Shown: in pieces, positions 18,564 to 28,703 of the stretch
How the letters are laid out: each line of letters begins with the position of its first letter
How positions within the stretch are numbered: position 1 is the stretch's first letter
Assembly: GCF_017993425.1 (NCBI RefSeq)
Contig: NZ_JAGOMQ010000011.1
Coordinates: forward strand, 42,960 to 106,959
Direction of reading: 5' to 3'
DNA length: 64,000 nt
From: Amaricoccus sp.
GTDB taxonomy: Bacteria > Pseudomonadota > Alphaproteobacteria > Rhodobacterales > Rhodobacteraceae
Translations under genes and position numbers: made by a program
The notes under the pieces: generated by a model
The model's input: the letters and a program-made list of their open reading frames with translations, nothing else
Database searches by the model: none
What the model was told of the DNA's origin: nothing

Positions 18564-20048
18564 ATGGCGGACGGACCGGCAGGCGCGGACGCGGACGTCG
18601 CCGGCGCGCCCCATTCCATCGAGGCCGAGCAGGCGCTCCTCGGCGCGCTCCTCGTCAACAACGACGTCTACGACCGCGTCGCCGCCGTCGTCCGCGCCGA
18701 GCACTTCTACGAGCCCGTCCATGCCCGCATCTTCGAGGCGGCGGCCAACCGCATCCAGAAGAACGCGCTCGCCTCCCCGGTCACGCTCAAGGCCTTCCTC
18801 GAGGACGACGAGGGCCTGCGCGCCCTCGGCGGCCCGCCCTACCTCGCGCGGCTCGCCGGCGCGGCGATCTCGCTCTTCGCCGCGAAGGACTACGCCCGCC
18901 TCGTCTACGACCTCGCCATCCGCCGCGAGCTGATCGGGCTCGGGCAGGACATCGCCGCCAAGGCCTCGCGCATGGACCTCGACGACGAGCCGCGCGACCA
19001 GATCGTCGCGGCCGAGCAGGCGCTCTACCAGCTCGGCGAGCAGGGCAAGGTCGACAAGGGCTTCCAGTCCTTCCTGCGCGCCGCCACCGACGCGGTGAAC
19101 GTGGCCAACGCCGCCTATCGCCGCGACGGCGGCCTCGCCGGGCTCTCCACCGGCCTCGCCGACCTCGACGCCAAGCTCGGCGGGCTCCACCCCTCCGACC
19201 TGCTGATCCTCGCGGGCCGCCCCTCGATGGGCAAGACCTCGCTCGCCACCAACGTCGCCTTCAACATCGCCAAGGCCTACCGCAAGGGGATCAGGCCCGA
19301 CGGCCCCGAGGGCGCCATCGACGGCGGCGTCGTCGGCTTCTTCTCGCTCGAGATGTCCGCCGAGCAGCTCGCCGCCCGCGTCCTCTCCGAGGCGGCCCGC
19401 GTCCCGTCCGACCGCATCCGCCGCGGCGACCTGACCGAGGACGAGATGCGCCGCTTCATCGAGGCGGCCAAGGCGCTGGAGGCCTGCCCGCTCTTCATCG
19501 ACGACACGCCGGCGCTGCCGATCTCCACCCTCGCCGCCCGCGCCCGCCGCCTGAAGCGCCAGCACGGCCTCGACGCCCTCTTCGTCGACTACCTCCAGCT
19601 CGCCAAGCCCGCCTCCTCGCGCAGCGAGGGCCGGGTGCAGGAGGTGTCCGAGATCACGCAAGGGTTGAAGGCCATCGCCAAGGAGCTGAACATCCCCGTC
19701 GTCGCCCTCTCCCAGCTCTCCCGACAGGTCGAGAGCCGCGAGGACAAGCGCCCCCAGCTCTCCGACCTGCGCGAGTCGGGCTCGATCGAGCAGGATGCCG
19801 ACGTGGTGATGTTCGTGTTCCGCGAGGAATACTACAAGGAGCGCGAGAAGCCCGGCGAGCACGACGGCGAGGCGATGATGAAGTGGCAGACCGCCATGGA
19901 CGCGCTGCGCGGCAAGGCCGAGGTGATCATCGGCAAGCAGCGCCACGGCCCCATCGGCACCGTCGACCTCGCCTTCGAGGGCGAGTTCACCCGCTTCTCC
20001 AACCTCGTGAAGGCCTATCAGGCCACGGCGCAGGTGGATTTCCGTTGA
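18564..20048 (+). CDS. dnaB: Replicative DNA helicase
   Basis: Hexameric 5'-3' helicase at the replication fork, 494 residues. N-terminal domain (HSIEAEQALLGALLVNNDVYD) at about 18-120; RecA-like motor with Walker A GRPSMGKT (218-225), GFFSLEMSAEQLAARVLSE, Walker B-type FVDYLQL, and H4 segment ALSQLSRQVESREDKRPQLSDLRESG cut by family convention; FREEYY and KQRHGPIGTVDLAFEGEFTRF near the end. The ORF stays open upstream, but the ATG at 18564 with a GAGGGGGG site gives the normal start. No intein is present, unlike some DnaB genes. Confidence 0.97.
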   Translation: MADGPAGADADVAGAPHSIEAEQALLGALLVNNDVYDRVAAVVRAEHFYEPVHARIFEAAANRIQKNALASPVTLKAFLEDDEGLRALGGPPYLARLAGAAISLFAAKDYARLVYDLAIRRELIGLGQDIAAKASRMDLDDEPRDQIVAAEQALYQLGEQGKVDKGFQSFLRAATDAVNVANAAYRRDGGLAGLSTGLADLDAKLGGLHPSDLLILAGRPSMGKTSLATNVAFNIAKAYRKGIRPDGPEGAIDGGVVGFFSLEMSAEQLAARVLSEAARVPSDRIRRGDLTEDEMRRFIEAAKALEACPLFIDDTPALPISTLAARARRLKRQHGLDALFVDYLQLAKPASSRSEGRVQEVSEITQGLKAIAKELNIPVVALSQLSRQVESREDKRPQLSDLRESGSIEQDADVVMFVFREEYYKEREKPGEHDGEAMMKWQTAMDALRGKAEVIIGKQRHGPIGTVDLAFEGEFTRFSNLVKAYQATAQVDFR

Positions 20049-20140
20049 CGAAGGTTGACCGTGAGTTACCGGAATCGCCAAATCTCTGATATCGCGACGG
20101 AATTAGCCACTATCGCGCGTGTTAGCGAGGAGCCCGAGCC

Positions 20141-21193
20141 ATCGCCCGCGCCCGCCTGACTATCGACCTCGGCGCCCTCGTCGCCAACTGGCGGGCGCTC
20201 GACGCCCTCTCCGGCCCGGGGGTCGAGACCGCGGCCGTGCTCAAGGCCGACGCCTACGGGCTCGGCGCCGGCCCGGTCGGGCGGACGCTCGCAGCCGCCG
20301 GGGTGCGGACCTTCTTCGTCGCGCTGGCCGAGGAGGGCGCCGCCCTGCGCGACGCCCTCGGCCCCGGCCCGGCGATCCTGATCCTCGGCGGGCTGATGCC
20401 CGGGGACGCCCCCCTCGTCGCCGCCCGCGACCTGACGCCCTGCCTGAACAGCGCCGCGCAGGTCCGCGCCTTCGTCGCCGCCTGCCCGGGCCGCCCCGCG
20501 GCGGTCCAGCTCGACAGCGGCATGAACCGCCTCGGGCTCGAGCCCTCCGACCTCGACGCCCTCGCCGATGTCCTCCCCGGCCTCGCGCCCGTCCTCGTCC
20601 TCAGCCACCTCGCCTGCGCCGACACGCCGGACCACCCGCAGAACGCCGCCCAGCGCGCCGCCTTCGCCGCCGCTGCGGCGCGCTTCCCCGCCGCCCGCCG
20701 CAGTCTCGCCGCCACCGGCGGCGTGCTGCTCGGGCCGGACTACCACCTCGATCTCGTCCGCCCCGGGATCGGCCTCTACGGCGGCCTGCCCTTCGCCGCC
20801 GCCCGCCCGGTGGTCACGCTCGCGCTGCCGGTGATCCAGGTCCGCGACGTCCCCCCGGGCGAGGCCGTCGGCTACGGCGCCGCCTGGACCGCCTCCCGCC
20901 CGTCGCGCATCGCCACCCTCGCCGCCGGCTACGCCGACGGCCTCCTCCGCGCCCTCGGCGCGGCTTCCGTCCGCCTCTGGGCCGGCGACACGCCCGTGCC
21001 CCTCGTCGGCCGCCTCTCCATGGACCTGATCACCGCCGACGTCACCGACCTCGCCGCCGTCCCCCCGACGCTCGACATCCTCAACGCCCGCCAGGGCGTC
21101 GACGCGCTGGCCGCCGCCGCCGGCACCATCGGCTACGAGATCCTGACGAGCCTCGGCGGCCGCTACGAGCGCGTCTACCTGGACGCCCCATGA
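20141..21193 (+). CDS. alr: Alanine racemase, apparent non-canonical start
   Basis: PLP enzyme that makes D-alanine for peptidoglycan. The PLP lysine is in VLKADAYG, with MNRLGLEP, LVLSHLACAD, VRPGIGLYGG, GYGAAW and GRLSMDLITADV following. Between the in-frame stop TAG at 20123-20125 and the lysine there is no ATG, GTG or TTG; a GTG at 20237 would make the catalytic lysine residue 3, which is impossible. A GAGGAG site at 20127-20132 sits eight bases before ATC at 20141, which would give xARARLTIDLGALVANW, a normal alr N-terminus of about 350 residues. Either a rare AUC start or a sequence error. Confidence 0.88.
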   Translation: MARARLTIDLGALVANWRALDALSGPGVETAAVLKADAYGLGAGPVGRTLAAAGVRTFFVALAEEGAALRDALGPGPAILILGGLMPGDAPLVAARDLTPCLNSAAQVRAFVAACPGRPAAVQLDSGMNRLGLEPSDLDALADVLPGLAPVLVLSHLACADTPDHPQNAAQRAAFAAAAARFPAARRSLAATGGVLLGPDYHLDLVRPGIGLYGGLPFAAARPVVTLALPVIQVRDVPPGEAVGYGAAWTASRPSRIATLAAGYADGLLRALGAASVRLWAGDTPVPLVGRLSMDLITADVTDLAAVPPTLDILNARQGVDALAAAAGTIGYEILTSLGGRYERVYLDAP

Positions 21194-21316
21194 CCTGCGC
21201 CCGCCCGCTCCTCGTCGTCGCCGCCGCACGACGCGCCCTCGTGGCGCGCCCGTGACCGGCGGCCGGGCTTCGACAAGCCTTGGCGGCCGGGCCCGGGGCG
21301 TCTATCTGGGCGGCCC

Positions 21317-22105
21317 ATGACCGCCGCCCACCTGCTCCTCGGCCTCGCCGCCTCGATCGGCCGCTCCACCCTCGGCCTCCTCGCCGCCACCGGGCGCGTG
21401 GCGATCTTCGCCGCCGACGCGGTCTCGCAGCTCTTCCGCCCGCCCTGGTACTGGGGCGAGCTCGGCCGCCAGCTGATCCGCATCGGCTACTTCTCGCTGC
21501 CGGTGGTCGGGCTCACCACCCTCTTCACCGGCGGCGCCCTCGCCCTCCAGATCTACGCCGGCGGCTCGCGCTTCAACGCCGAGACCGTGGTGCCTTCCAT
21601 CGTCGCCATCGGCATCGTCCGCGAGCTCGGGCCCGTGCTCGGCGGCCTCATGGTCGCCGGCCGCGTCGCCTCCTCGATCGCGGCCGAGCTCGGCACCATG
21701 CGCGTCACCGAGCAGATCGACGCCCTGACCACGCTCTCGACCGACCCGATGAAATACCTCGTCCTGCCCCGCGTCCTCGCCGCCACGCTGGCGCTCCCCG
21801 TCCTCGTCGGCCTCGGCGACGTGATCGGGGTGATGGGCGGCTACCTCGTCGGCGTCTACCGGCTCGACATCAACGCGGCCAACTACATCCGCAACACCGT
21901 CGACTTCCTCACCACGATGGACGTCGTCTCCGGCCTCGTGAAGGCCGCCGCCTTCGGCTTCATCCTGGCGCTGATGGGCTGCTACCACGGCTACAACTCC
22001 GGCCGCGGCGCCCAGGGGGTGGGGCGCGCCACCACCGACGCGGTCGTCTCCGCCTCGGTGCTGATCCTCGCCGCCAACTACCTGCTGACCGAGCTCTTCT
22101 TCTGA
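21317..22105 (+). CDS. mlaE: MlaE-type ABC permease
   Basis: Inner-membrane permease of 262 residues for lipid transport between the membranes, family MlaE/YrbE. The conserved EQIDAL segment (RVTEQIDALTTLSTDP) contacts the ATPase, preceded by FTGGALALQIYAG and IVRELGPVLGGLMVAGRV. Five to six hydrophobic segments. It overlaps the ATPase gene by one base (TGATG). The substrate-binding MCE partner is not in the window, unlike complete mla operons. Confidence 0.93.
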   Translation: MTAAHLLLGLAASIGRSTLGLLAATGRVAIFAADAVSQLFRPPWYWGELGRQLIRIGYFSLPVVGLTTLFTGGALALQIYAGGSRFNAETVVPSIVAIGIVRELGPVLGGLMVAGRVASSIAAELGTMRVTEQIDALTTLSTDPMKYLVLPRVLAATLALPVLVGLGDVIGVMGGYLVGVYRLDINAANYIRNTVDFLTTMDVVSGLVKAAAFGFILALMGCYHGYNSGRGAQGVGRATTDAVVSASVLILAANYLLTELFF

Positions 22106-22860
22106 TGACGCCGCGCATCGAGCTTCGCGGCGTGCGCAAGGGCTTCGGCGGGCCCGAGGTGCTGGCCGGCGTCGACCTCGCGGTCCTGCCGGGCGAGAGC
22201 CTCGTCATCATCGGCGGCTCCGGCACCGGCAAGTCGGTGACGCTGAAATGCATCCTCGGCATCCTGACGCCGGACGCCGGCCAGATCCTCATCGACGGCA
22301 CGCCGGCCTCCCGCATCGACCGCCGCGCCTTCCTGCGCGACTTCGGGATGCTCTTCCAGGGCGGCGCGCTCTTCGATTCGCTCCCGGTCTGGCACAACGT
22401 CGCCTTCCGCCTGATCCACGCCCGCAAGCCCCTGGCGCGCCGCGACGCCCACGCGCTCGCGGTGGCGAAGCTCGCCCGCGTCGGCCTCGGGCCGGAGGTC
22501 GCCGACCTCTACCCGGCCGAGCTTTCGGGCGGGATGCAGAAGCGCGTCGGCCTCGCCCGGGCGATCGCCACCGACCCTTCCACGATCTTCTTCGACGAGC
22601 CGACCGCCGGCCTCGACCCGATCATGGCCGGCGTCATCAACGACCTGATCCGCGCGCTGGTCGAGGAGATGGGCGCGACGGCGATCACCATCACCCACGA
22701 CATGACCACCGTGCGCACGGTGGCCGACCACGTGGCGATGCTCCACGGCGGCGTCGTGCGCTGGGCCGGGCACATCGACGACATGGACGCCGCGCCCGAC
22801 CCCTACCTCCAGCAATTCATCCACGGCCGCGCCGAGGGCCCGATCCCGGCGATCCGCTGA
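22105..22860 (+). CDS. mlaF: MlaF-type ABC transporter ATPase
   Basis: 251-residue ATPase partner of MlaE. Walker A GGSGTGKS, Q-loop LFQGGALFDSLPVWHNV (typical of MlaF), signature LSGGMQKRVGLARA, Walker B TIFFDEPTAGLDP and H-loop ITHDMTT are all intact. Drives phospholipid movement that keeps the outer leaflet asymmetric. The MCE protein that normally completes the operon would have to be encoded elsewhere, since the next gene is convergent zinT. Confidence 0.94.
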   Translation: MTPRIELRGVRKGFGGPEVLAGVDLAVLPGESLVIIGGSGTGKSVTLKCILGILTPDAGQILIDGTPASRIDRRAFLRDFGMLFQGGALFDSLPVWHNVAFRLIHARKPLARRDAHALAVAKLARVGLGPEVADLYPAELSGGMQKRVGLARAIATDPSTIFFDEPTAGLDPIMAGVINDLIRALVEEMGATAITITHDMTTVRTVADHVAMLHGGVVRWAGHIDDMDAAPDPYLQQFIHGRAEGPIPAIR

Positions 22861-22861
22861 G

Positions 22862-22886
22862 GCGCCGGCGGCCGGGCCGCCGGCGC
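22862..22886. terminator. GC-rich hairpin between convergent mlaF and zinT
   Basis: GCGCCGGCGGC (22862-22872), loop CGG, GCCGCCGGCGC (22876-22886), perfect over 11 bp, between two convergent stops. There is no T run on either strand, so it may stall polymerase or protect 3' ends rather than act as a classical intrinsic terminator. Confidence 0.5.
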
Positions 22887-22896
22887 GCCCCGCGCG

Positions 22897-23550
22897 TCAA
22901 TGCGCGATCATCTCGCGGACGACGGCCGCGTCGTCGAGCGAGGCGGGATAGTAGGTCGGCCAGTTCGTCAGCTCCCCGAGCAGCGCCGCCCGGTCGTCGC
23001 CCGCGTAGAGGTGGAAATGGTCGGACGTCTCCGGCGCGATCTTGTGATCGCTGAACTGGATGAACCCCGGCGCCGCCGCGTCGCCCGCCACCTTGCGGAA
23101 GACGAACCGCACGCCGCGGTTGCCCTTCTCGTAGGTCAGGACCTCGAACCCGTCCCCGGCATAGGTCCCCGCCACCGTCCCCCCGGCGCTCTCGAAACGC
23201 ACCACGTCGCCGTCGATGACGATCCGGTCGACGTCGGTCGCGTAGCCGATCTCGTAGTAGGCGCGATATTCCTCCGCGCTCTTGTCGCCATGCTCGGCCT
23301 TGTGCGTCATCACCGGCTCGAGCGTCCCGGCGACGAGCAGCGGATAGACCGAGCGCCATTCGCCCGCCCAGTCGGCGAGCGGCCGCGCCGCGATCCGGGC
23401 GTCCTCGAAATAGCCCTCATAGACTGAGCCCTTCGCGCCATGGTCGTGCCCGTGGTCGTGCGCCGCCGTCTCGGCCAGCGCCGCCGCGCCAAGGAGGAGC
23501 GCCGCCCCCGCCACGATGGCGCCGACGCGCCTGTTGATCCCCGTTCGCAT
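22897..23550 (-). CDS. zinT: Periplasmic zinc-binding protein ZinT
   Basis: 217 residues from ATG 23550, with signal peptide ending GAAALA and mature start ETAAHDHGHDHG, the His-rich metal-binding tail. YFEDARIAARPLADWAGEWRSVYP, GTLEPVMTHKAEHGDKSAEEY, GVRFVFRK, QFSDHKIAPETSDHFHLY and ELTNWPTYYPASL are the ZinT/YodA core, including the HxH zinc ligands. It binds zinc in the periplasm and hands it to ZnuA under zinc starvation. A Zur box lies just upstream. znuABC is not in the window. Confidence 0.95.
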   Translation of the reverse strand: MRTGINRRVGAIVAGAALLLGAAALAETAAHDHGHDHGAKGSVYEGYFEDARIAARPLADWAGEWRSVYPLLVAGTLEPVMTHKAEHGDKSAEEYRAYYEIGYATDVDRIVIDGDVVRFESAGGTVAGTYAGDGFEVLTYEKGNRGVRFVFRKVAGDAAAPGFIQFSDHKIAPETSDHFHLYAGDDRAALLGELTNWPTYYPASLDDAAVVREMIAH

Positions 23551-23569
23551 CCTGTCCCTCCGTTCCGCA

Positions 23570-23592
23570 GATATGTTATATTGTAACATATC
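23570..23592 (-). promoter_or_regulatory. Zur operator upstream of zinT
   Basis: Half-sites GATATGTTA and TAACATATC separated by five bases, 23 bp in all, closely fitting the Zur consensus (GAAATGTTATA, then mirror). It is the only AT-rich palindrome in this region and sits 19 bases before the zinT start, where it would cover the promoter. Predicts repression by Zur when zinc is sufficient. Confidence 0.85.
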
Positions 23593-23790
23593 AGACGAGA
23601 CCCATAGCCGCCCGCGCCGACGGACGCAAGGGCGACCTGCCGCGGCGCCGGCTCGGATCGGGCTTCCGCCCGCGACCTCCTGCGTCTATCCAGCCGGACG
23701 TCCGCAGGAACGGCGATCGGCGGCGCGGCGGGGGAGGGACGGGGGAGAGATGACGGCCTTCGACGACCAGACGCCCCCGAGGACCGCCGC

Positions 23791-25155
<1,365 letters not shown>

Positions 25156-25164
25156 GGGCCCGAC

Positions 25165-25767
25165 ATGGAAGGCTTCAACATCGTCGACGGCGTCGCGCTG
25201 GCGATCGTCGTTGTCTCGGCGGTGCTCGCCTGGGCGCGGGGCTTCGTGCGCGAGGCGCTGGCCATCGCCGGCTGGATCGTCGCGGCGGTGGCGGCCTTCG
25301 CCTTCGCGCCCTCGGTCGAGCCGCTGATGCGCGAGATCCCGGTGCTGCGCGACGTGATCGGCGCCTCCTGCGAGCTCGGCGTGCTGGCGGGCTTCGTCGC
25401 GGTCTTCGCGGTGGCGCTCATCATCGTCTCGGTGTTCACGCCGCTCCTCTCCGGCGCGGTGCAGAACTCGGCGATCGGGCCGATCGACCAGGGCCTCGGG
25501 CTCGTCTTCGGCGCGGCCCGCGGCGTGGTGCTGATCGCCATCGCCTTCGTGGTCTACGACCGCGTCCTCGGCGGCGCGGGCGGGGCGCCGATGATCGACG
25601 AGAGCTACACCCGCGCGCTCTTCGCCGGCATCGAGGCCGACCTCGCCGCCGTCCTCCCCGACGACGCGCCGCAATGGATCGCCGGCCAGTACGAGCGGCT
25701 GATCGGCTCCTGCGCCCAGCCGGCCACGCCGGTCGCGCCCGAAACCCCGCCCGCCTCGGGCGCCTGA
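25165..25767 (+). CDS. cvpA: CvpA family inner-membrane protein
   Basis: 200 residues with four hydrophobic segments in the N-terminal 125 residues (VDGVALAIVVVSAVLAWARGFVREAL..., LGVLAGFVAVFAVALIIV, VFGAARGVVLIAIAFVVYD) and a Pro-rich tail. CvpA was named for colicin V production but is a widespread membrane protein affecting envelope stress and purine growth; it commonly lies directly upstream of purF as here. Its C-terminus is not conserved. Confidence 0.92.
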   Translation: MEGFNIVDGVALAIVVVSAVLAWARGFVREALAIAGWIVAAVAAFAFAPSVEPLMREIPVLRDVIGASCELGVLAGFVAVFAVALIIVSVFTPLLSGAVQNSAIGPIDQGLGLVFGAARGVVLIAIAFVVYDRVLGGAGGAPMIDESYTRALFAGIEADLAAVLPDDAPQWIAGQYERLIGSCAQPATPVAPETPPASGA

Positions 25768-25864
25768 CGCCCCTGCTCCGCTCTCCCGCGCCCGCCTTCC
25801 GCTCTTCGGTCCGGATGCTGCGCGTGCGAAAGATCACGCAATAGCGAAAAAGCGCGGCGGGCGG

Positions 25865-25893
25865 CTGACATCCCCGGCCGCTCCCGCTATATG
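25865..25893 (+). promoter_or_regulatory. Likely sigma-70 promoter of purF
   Basis: CTGACA (25865-25870), 17-base spacer, TATATG (25888-25893), about 48 bases before the purF start. The hexamers match consensus at five and four positions. It means purF can be transcribed independently of radA-cvpA. I see no PurR-like operator next to it. Confidence 0.6.
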
Positions 25894-25940
25894 ACGGCTG
25901 CGCGACGCGCGCCCCCCGCGCGCCCCCGGAGAGAACCGGT

Positions 25941-27395
25941 TTGCTGAGCCACCCGTTCGACGACGACAAGCTGCGCGAGGAATGCGGCGTCTTCGGCGTC
26001 ATCGGCGTGCAGGACGCCGCGAGCTTCGTCGCGCTCGGCCTCCACGCGCTCCAGCACCGCGGCCAGGAGGCGGGCGGCATCGTCGCCTACTGCCCGCAGG
26101 AGGGCTTCTCCTCGGCCCGCCGCTTCGGCTACGTCCGCGACAACTTCACCTCGGCCTCGCTGATGGAGACGCTGCCGGGCTCGCTCGCCATCGGCCATGT
26201 CCGCTACTCGACCGCCGGCTCCAAGGGCAACACCCAGATCCGCGACGTCCAGCCGCTCTTCGCCGAGTTCCAGATGGGCGGCTGCGCCATCGCCCATAAC
26301 GGCAACCTCACCAACGCGCTGGCGCTCCGCGAGGAGCTGATCGCCCACGGCTCGATCTTCCAGTCCTCCTCCGACACCGAGTGCATCATCCATCTGATGG
26401 CGCGCTCGATCCAGAAGACCATCCCGGAGCGGCTCAAGGACGCGCTCCGCCGCGTCGAGGGCGCCTTCTCCATCGTCGCCATGACGCGGACCAAGCTCAT
26501 CGGCGTGCGCGACGCGCTCGGCGTGCGGCCGCTGGTGCTCGGCCGGCTCGGCGAGGCCTGGATGCTCGCCTCCGAGACCTGCGCCCTCGACATCATCGGC
26601 GCCGAGTTCGTCCGCGAGATCGACCCCGGCGAGATGGTCATCATCGAGAACGGCCGGGCGCAGAGCTTCTTCCCGTTCCAGCCGCGCAAGCCGCGCTTCT
26701 GCGTCTTCGAGCACGTCTACTTCTCGCGCCCCGACAGCGTGATCGGCGGCCGCTCCGTCTACGAGACCCGCCGCCGCATCGGCATGGAGCTTGCCAAGGA
26801 GGCGCCCGTCGAGGCCGACCTCGTCTGCCCGGTGCCCGACTCGGGCACCCCCGCCGCGATCGGCTACTCCCAGCAATCCGGCATCCCCTACGCGATGGGG
26901 ATCATCCGCAACCAGTACATGGGCCGGACCTTCATCGAGCCCTCCGAGCAGATCCGCAACATGGGCGTGCGGCTGAAGCTCAACGTCAACCGCGCGGTGA
27001 TCGCCGGCAAGCGGGTGGTCCTCGTCGACGACTCGGTCGTCCGCGGCACCACCTCCCGCAAGATCCGCGAGATGGTGATGGACGCGGGCGCCGCCGAGGT
27101 CCACTTCCGCATCGCCTCGCCGCCGACGATGTGGCCCTGCTTCTACGGGGTCGACACCCCCGACCGCGCGAAGCTCCTCGCCGCCAGCATGTCCGAGGAG
27201 GAGATGCGCCGCCACCTCGGGGTCGATTCGCTGCGCTTCGTCTCGCTCGACGGGCTCTACCGCGCCTGCGGCTCCGAGGCCGGCCGCGACGCGGCGAGCC
27301 CGCAATTCTGCGACGCCTGCTTCTCCGGCGACTATCCCGTGCGGCCCTCCGACATGATCGACCGAGGCTTCGACGCCCCGGTCCCCGCGGAATGA
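25941..27395 (+). CDS. purF: Amidophosphoribosyltransferase
   Basis: First committed step of purine synthesis, PRPP plus glutamine to phosphoribosylamine; 484 residues. TTG start at 25941 with GGAGAG upstream gives a short propeptide MLSHPFDDDKLREE before the catalytic Cys15 (CGVFGVIG). Glutaminase domain features: HRGQEAGGI, RYSTAGSKGNTQIRDVQP, IAHNGNLTN; PRTase domain features: PYAMGIIRNQYMGRTF and the PRPP loop VVLVDDSVVRGTTS; iron-sulfur cysteines are suggested by PTMWPCFYGVD and CDACF. Preceded by a promoter, followed 154 nt later by an SDR gene. Confidence 0.97.
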   Translation: MLSHPFDDDKLREECGVFGVIGVQDAASFVALGLHALQHRGQEAGGIVAYCPQEGFSSARRFGYVRDNFTSASLMETLPGSLAIGHVRYSTAGSKGNTQIRDVQPLFAEFQMGGCAIAHNGNLTNALALREELIAHGSIFQSSSDTECIIHLMARSIQKTIPERLKDALRRVEGAFSIVAMTRTKLIGVRDALGVRPLVLGRLGEAWMLASETCALDIIGAEFVREIDPGEMVIIENGRAQSFFPFQPRKPRFCVFEHVYFSRPDSVIGGRSVYETRRRIGMELAKEAPVEADLVCPVPDSGTPAAIGYSQQSGIPYAMGIIRNQYMGRTFIEPSEQIRNMGVRLKLNVNRAVIAGKRVVLVDDSVVRGTTSRKIREMVMDAGAAEVHFRIASPPTMWPCFYGVDTPDRAKLLAASMSEEEMRRHLGVDSLRFVSLDGLYRACGSEAGRDAASPQFCDACFSGDYPVRPSDMIDRGFDAPVPAE

Positions 27396-27549
27396 CGGCG
27401 GCCCCGGGCGCCGCCCGCGCGTCAACGCTCCGTAAAAAGATGGCAAGCCGGATTCCAGCCGGATTCCAGCCGCCTTCCAGCCTCGTTTTTTCCAGCCTTT
27501 CCAACCGAATGGGCGGAGGCGTCAGCCGATCGCCGGGAGCAATGCCGAA

Positions 27550-28230
27550 ATGACCCCCGGCCCCGACATGATCGCCCTCGTCACCGGCGCGAGCCGCGGC
27601 TTCGGCTACGCCGCCGCCGCCGCCCTCGGCGCGGCCGGCGCGACCGTCGTCGGCATGGCCCGCACCGTCGGCGGCCTCGAGGATCTCGCCGACGCCATCG
27701 AGGCAGCCGGCGGCCCCGGCCCGGTCCTCGCGCCGCTCTCGATCGCCGACGAGGGCGGCCTCGCCCGCCTCTGCCTCGCCATCCACGAGCGCTGGGGAAG
27801 GCTCGACCTCGTCGTCCACGCCGCCGCGCACGCCGCGCCGCTGTCGCCCGCGCATCACATCGCCGCCAAGGACTTCGACGCCAGCGTCGAGGTGAACCTC
27901 CGCGGCACGCAGCGCCTGATCCGCATGGTCGCGCCCCTCCTCGAGGCCGCGCCCGCCGGCGTCTTCGTCCAGGTCGCCGACGACCGCGCCGGCCGCCCCT
28001 TCTGGGGCAGCTACGGCGCCACCAAGGCCGCCGCCGACGCGCTCGCCGCCTCCTGGGCGCGCGAGACCGAGCGCATCGGCCCCCGCGTCCTCCTGTTCCG
28101 CCCCGAGCCGATGCCGACCGCGCTCCGCTCGCGCTTCTACCCCGCCGAGGACCGCAGCCGCCTCTCGCCCTGCCGCGCCGAGGCCGCCCGCCTCCTCGCC
28201 GAGCTCGCCGCCGTCCCCTCCCTCGCCTGA
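27550..28230 (+). CDS. Short-chain dehydrogenase/reductase
   Basis: 226 residues. TGASRGFGYAAAAALG is the NAD(P) loop; LDLVVHAAAHAAPLSP and the YGATKAAADALAASWA segment carry the Tyr and Lys, but the catalytic Ser region reads VFVQVADDRAG, so the usual Ser is replaced, as in YciK-type SDRs. Substrate unknown. Commonly follows purF in this group of bacteria. The 27396-27549 gap contains a repeated GGATTCCAGCC segment. Confidence 0.85.
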   Translation: MTPGPDMIALVTGASRGFGYAAAAALGAAGATVVGMARTVGGLEDLADAIEAAGGPGPVLAPLSIADEGGLARLCLAIHERWGRLDLVVHAAAHAAPLSPAHHIAAKDFDASVEVNLRGTQRLIRMVAPLLEAAPAGVFVQVADDRAGRPFWGSYGATKAAADALAASWARETERIGPRVLLFRPEPMPTALRSRFYPAEDRSRLSPCRAEAARLLAELAAVPSLA

Positions 28231-28239
28231 GCCGCGCCA

Positions 28240-28268
28240 TTGCCGCGCCGCAGCGAATCCCCTAGATC
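28240..28268 (+). promoter_or_regulatory. Likely promoter of the epimerase gene
   Basis: TTGCCG (28240-28245), 17-base spacer, TAGATC (28263-28268), 24 bases upstream of the ATG at 28293. Good spacing with moderate hexamers. Confidence 0.5.
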
Positions 28269-28292
28269 CGTCCGGCAATCCGGAGGGCCAGC

Positions 28293-28697
28293 ATGATCGG
28301 ACGCCTGAACCACGTCGCCATCGCGGTGCCCGACCTCGCCGCCGCCGCCGCGCAGTACCGCGACACCCTCGGCGCCGTCGTCCGCGACCCCCAGCCGGAG
28401 CCCGATCACGGCGTCACCGTCGTCTTCATCGAGCTCCCGAACACCAAGATCGAGCTGCTGCACCCGCTCGGCGACAATTCCCCGATCGCCGCCTTCCTCG
28501 CCAAGAACCCCTCCGGCGGCATCCACCACGTCTGCTACGAGGTCGAGGACATCCGCGCCGCCCGCGACCGGCTGAAGGCCGCCGGCGCCCGCGTCCTCGG
28601 CGACGGCGAGCCGCGGACCGGCGCGCACGGCAAGCCGGTCCTGTTCCTGCATCCCAAGGACTTCACCGGCACGCTCGTCGAGCTCGAGGAGGCCTGA
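28293..28697 (+). CDS. mce: Methylmalonyl-CoA (ethylmalonyl-CoA) epimerase
   Basis: 134-residue vicinal-oxygen-chelate enzyme that interconverts (R)- and (S)-methylmalonyl-CoA and, in bacteria with the ethylmalonyl-CoA pathway, ethylmalonyl-CoA. RLNHVAIAVPDL (metal His7), FIELPNTKIELLHPLG with its metal Glu, GGIHHVCYEVEDI (His) and FLHPKDFTGTLVELEE (Glu) are the expected metal ligands. Ribosome binding site GGAGG lies eight bases upstream. Next to DUF1467, a usual neighbour. Confidence 0.93.
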   Translation: MIGRLNHVAIAVPDLAAAAAQYRDTLGAVVRDPQPEPDHGVTVVFIELPNTKIELLHPLGDNSPIAAFLAKNPSGGIHHVCYEVEDIRAARDRLKAAGARVLGDGEPRTGAHGKPVLFLHPKDFTGTLVELEEA

Positions 28698-28703
28698 GGC
28701 CCC

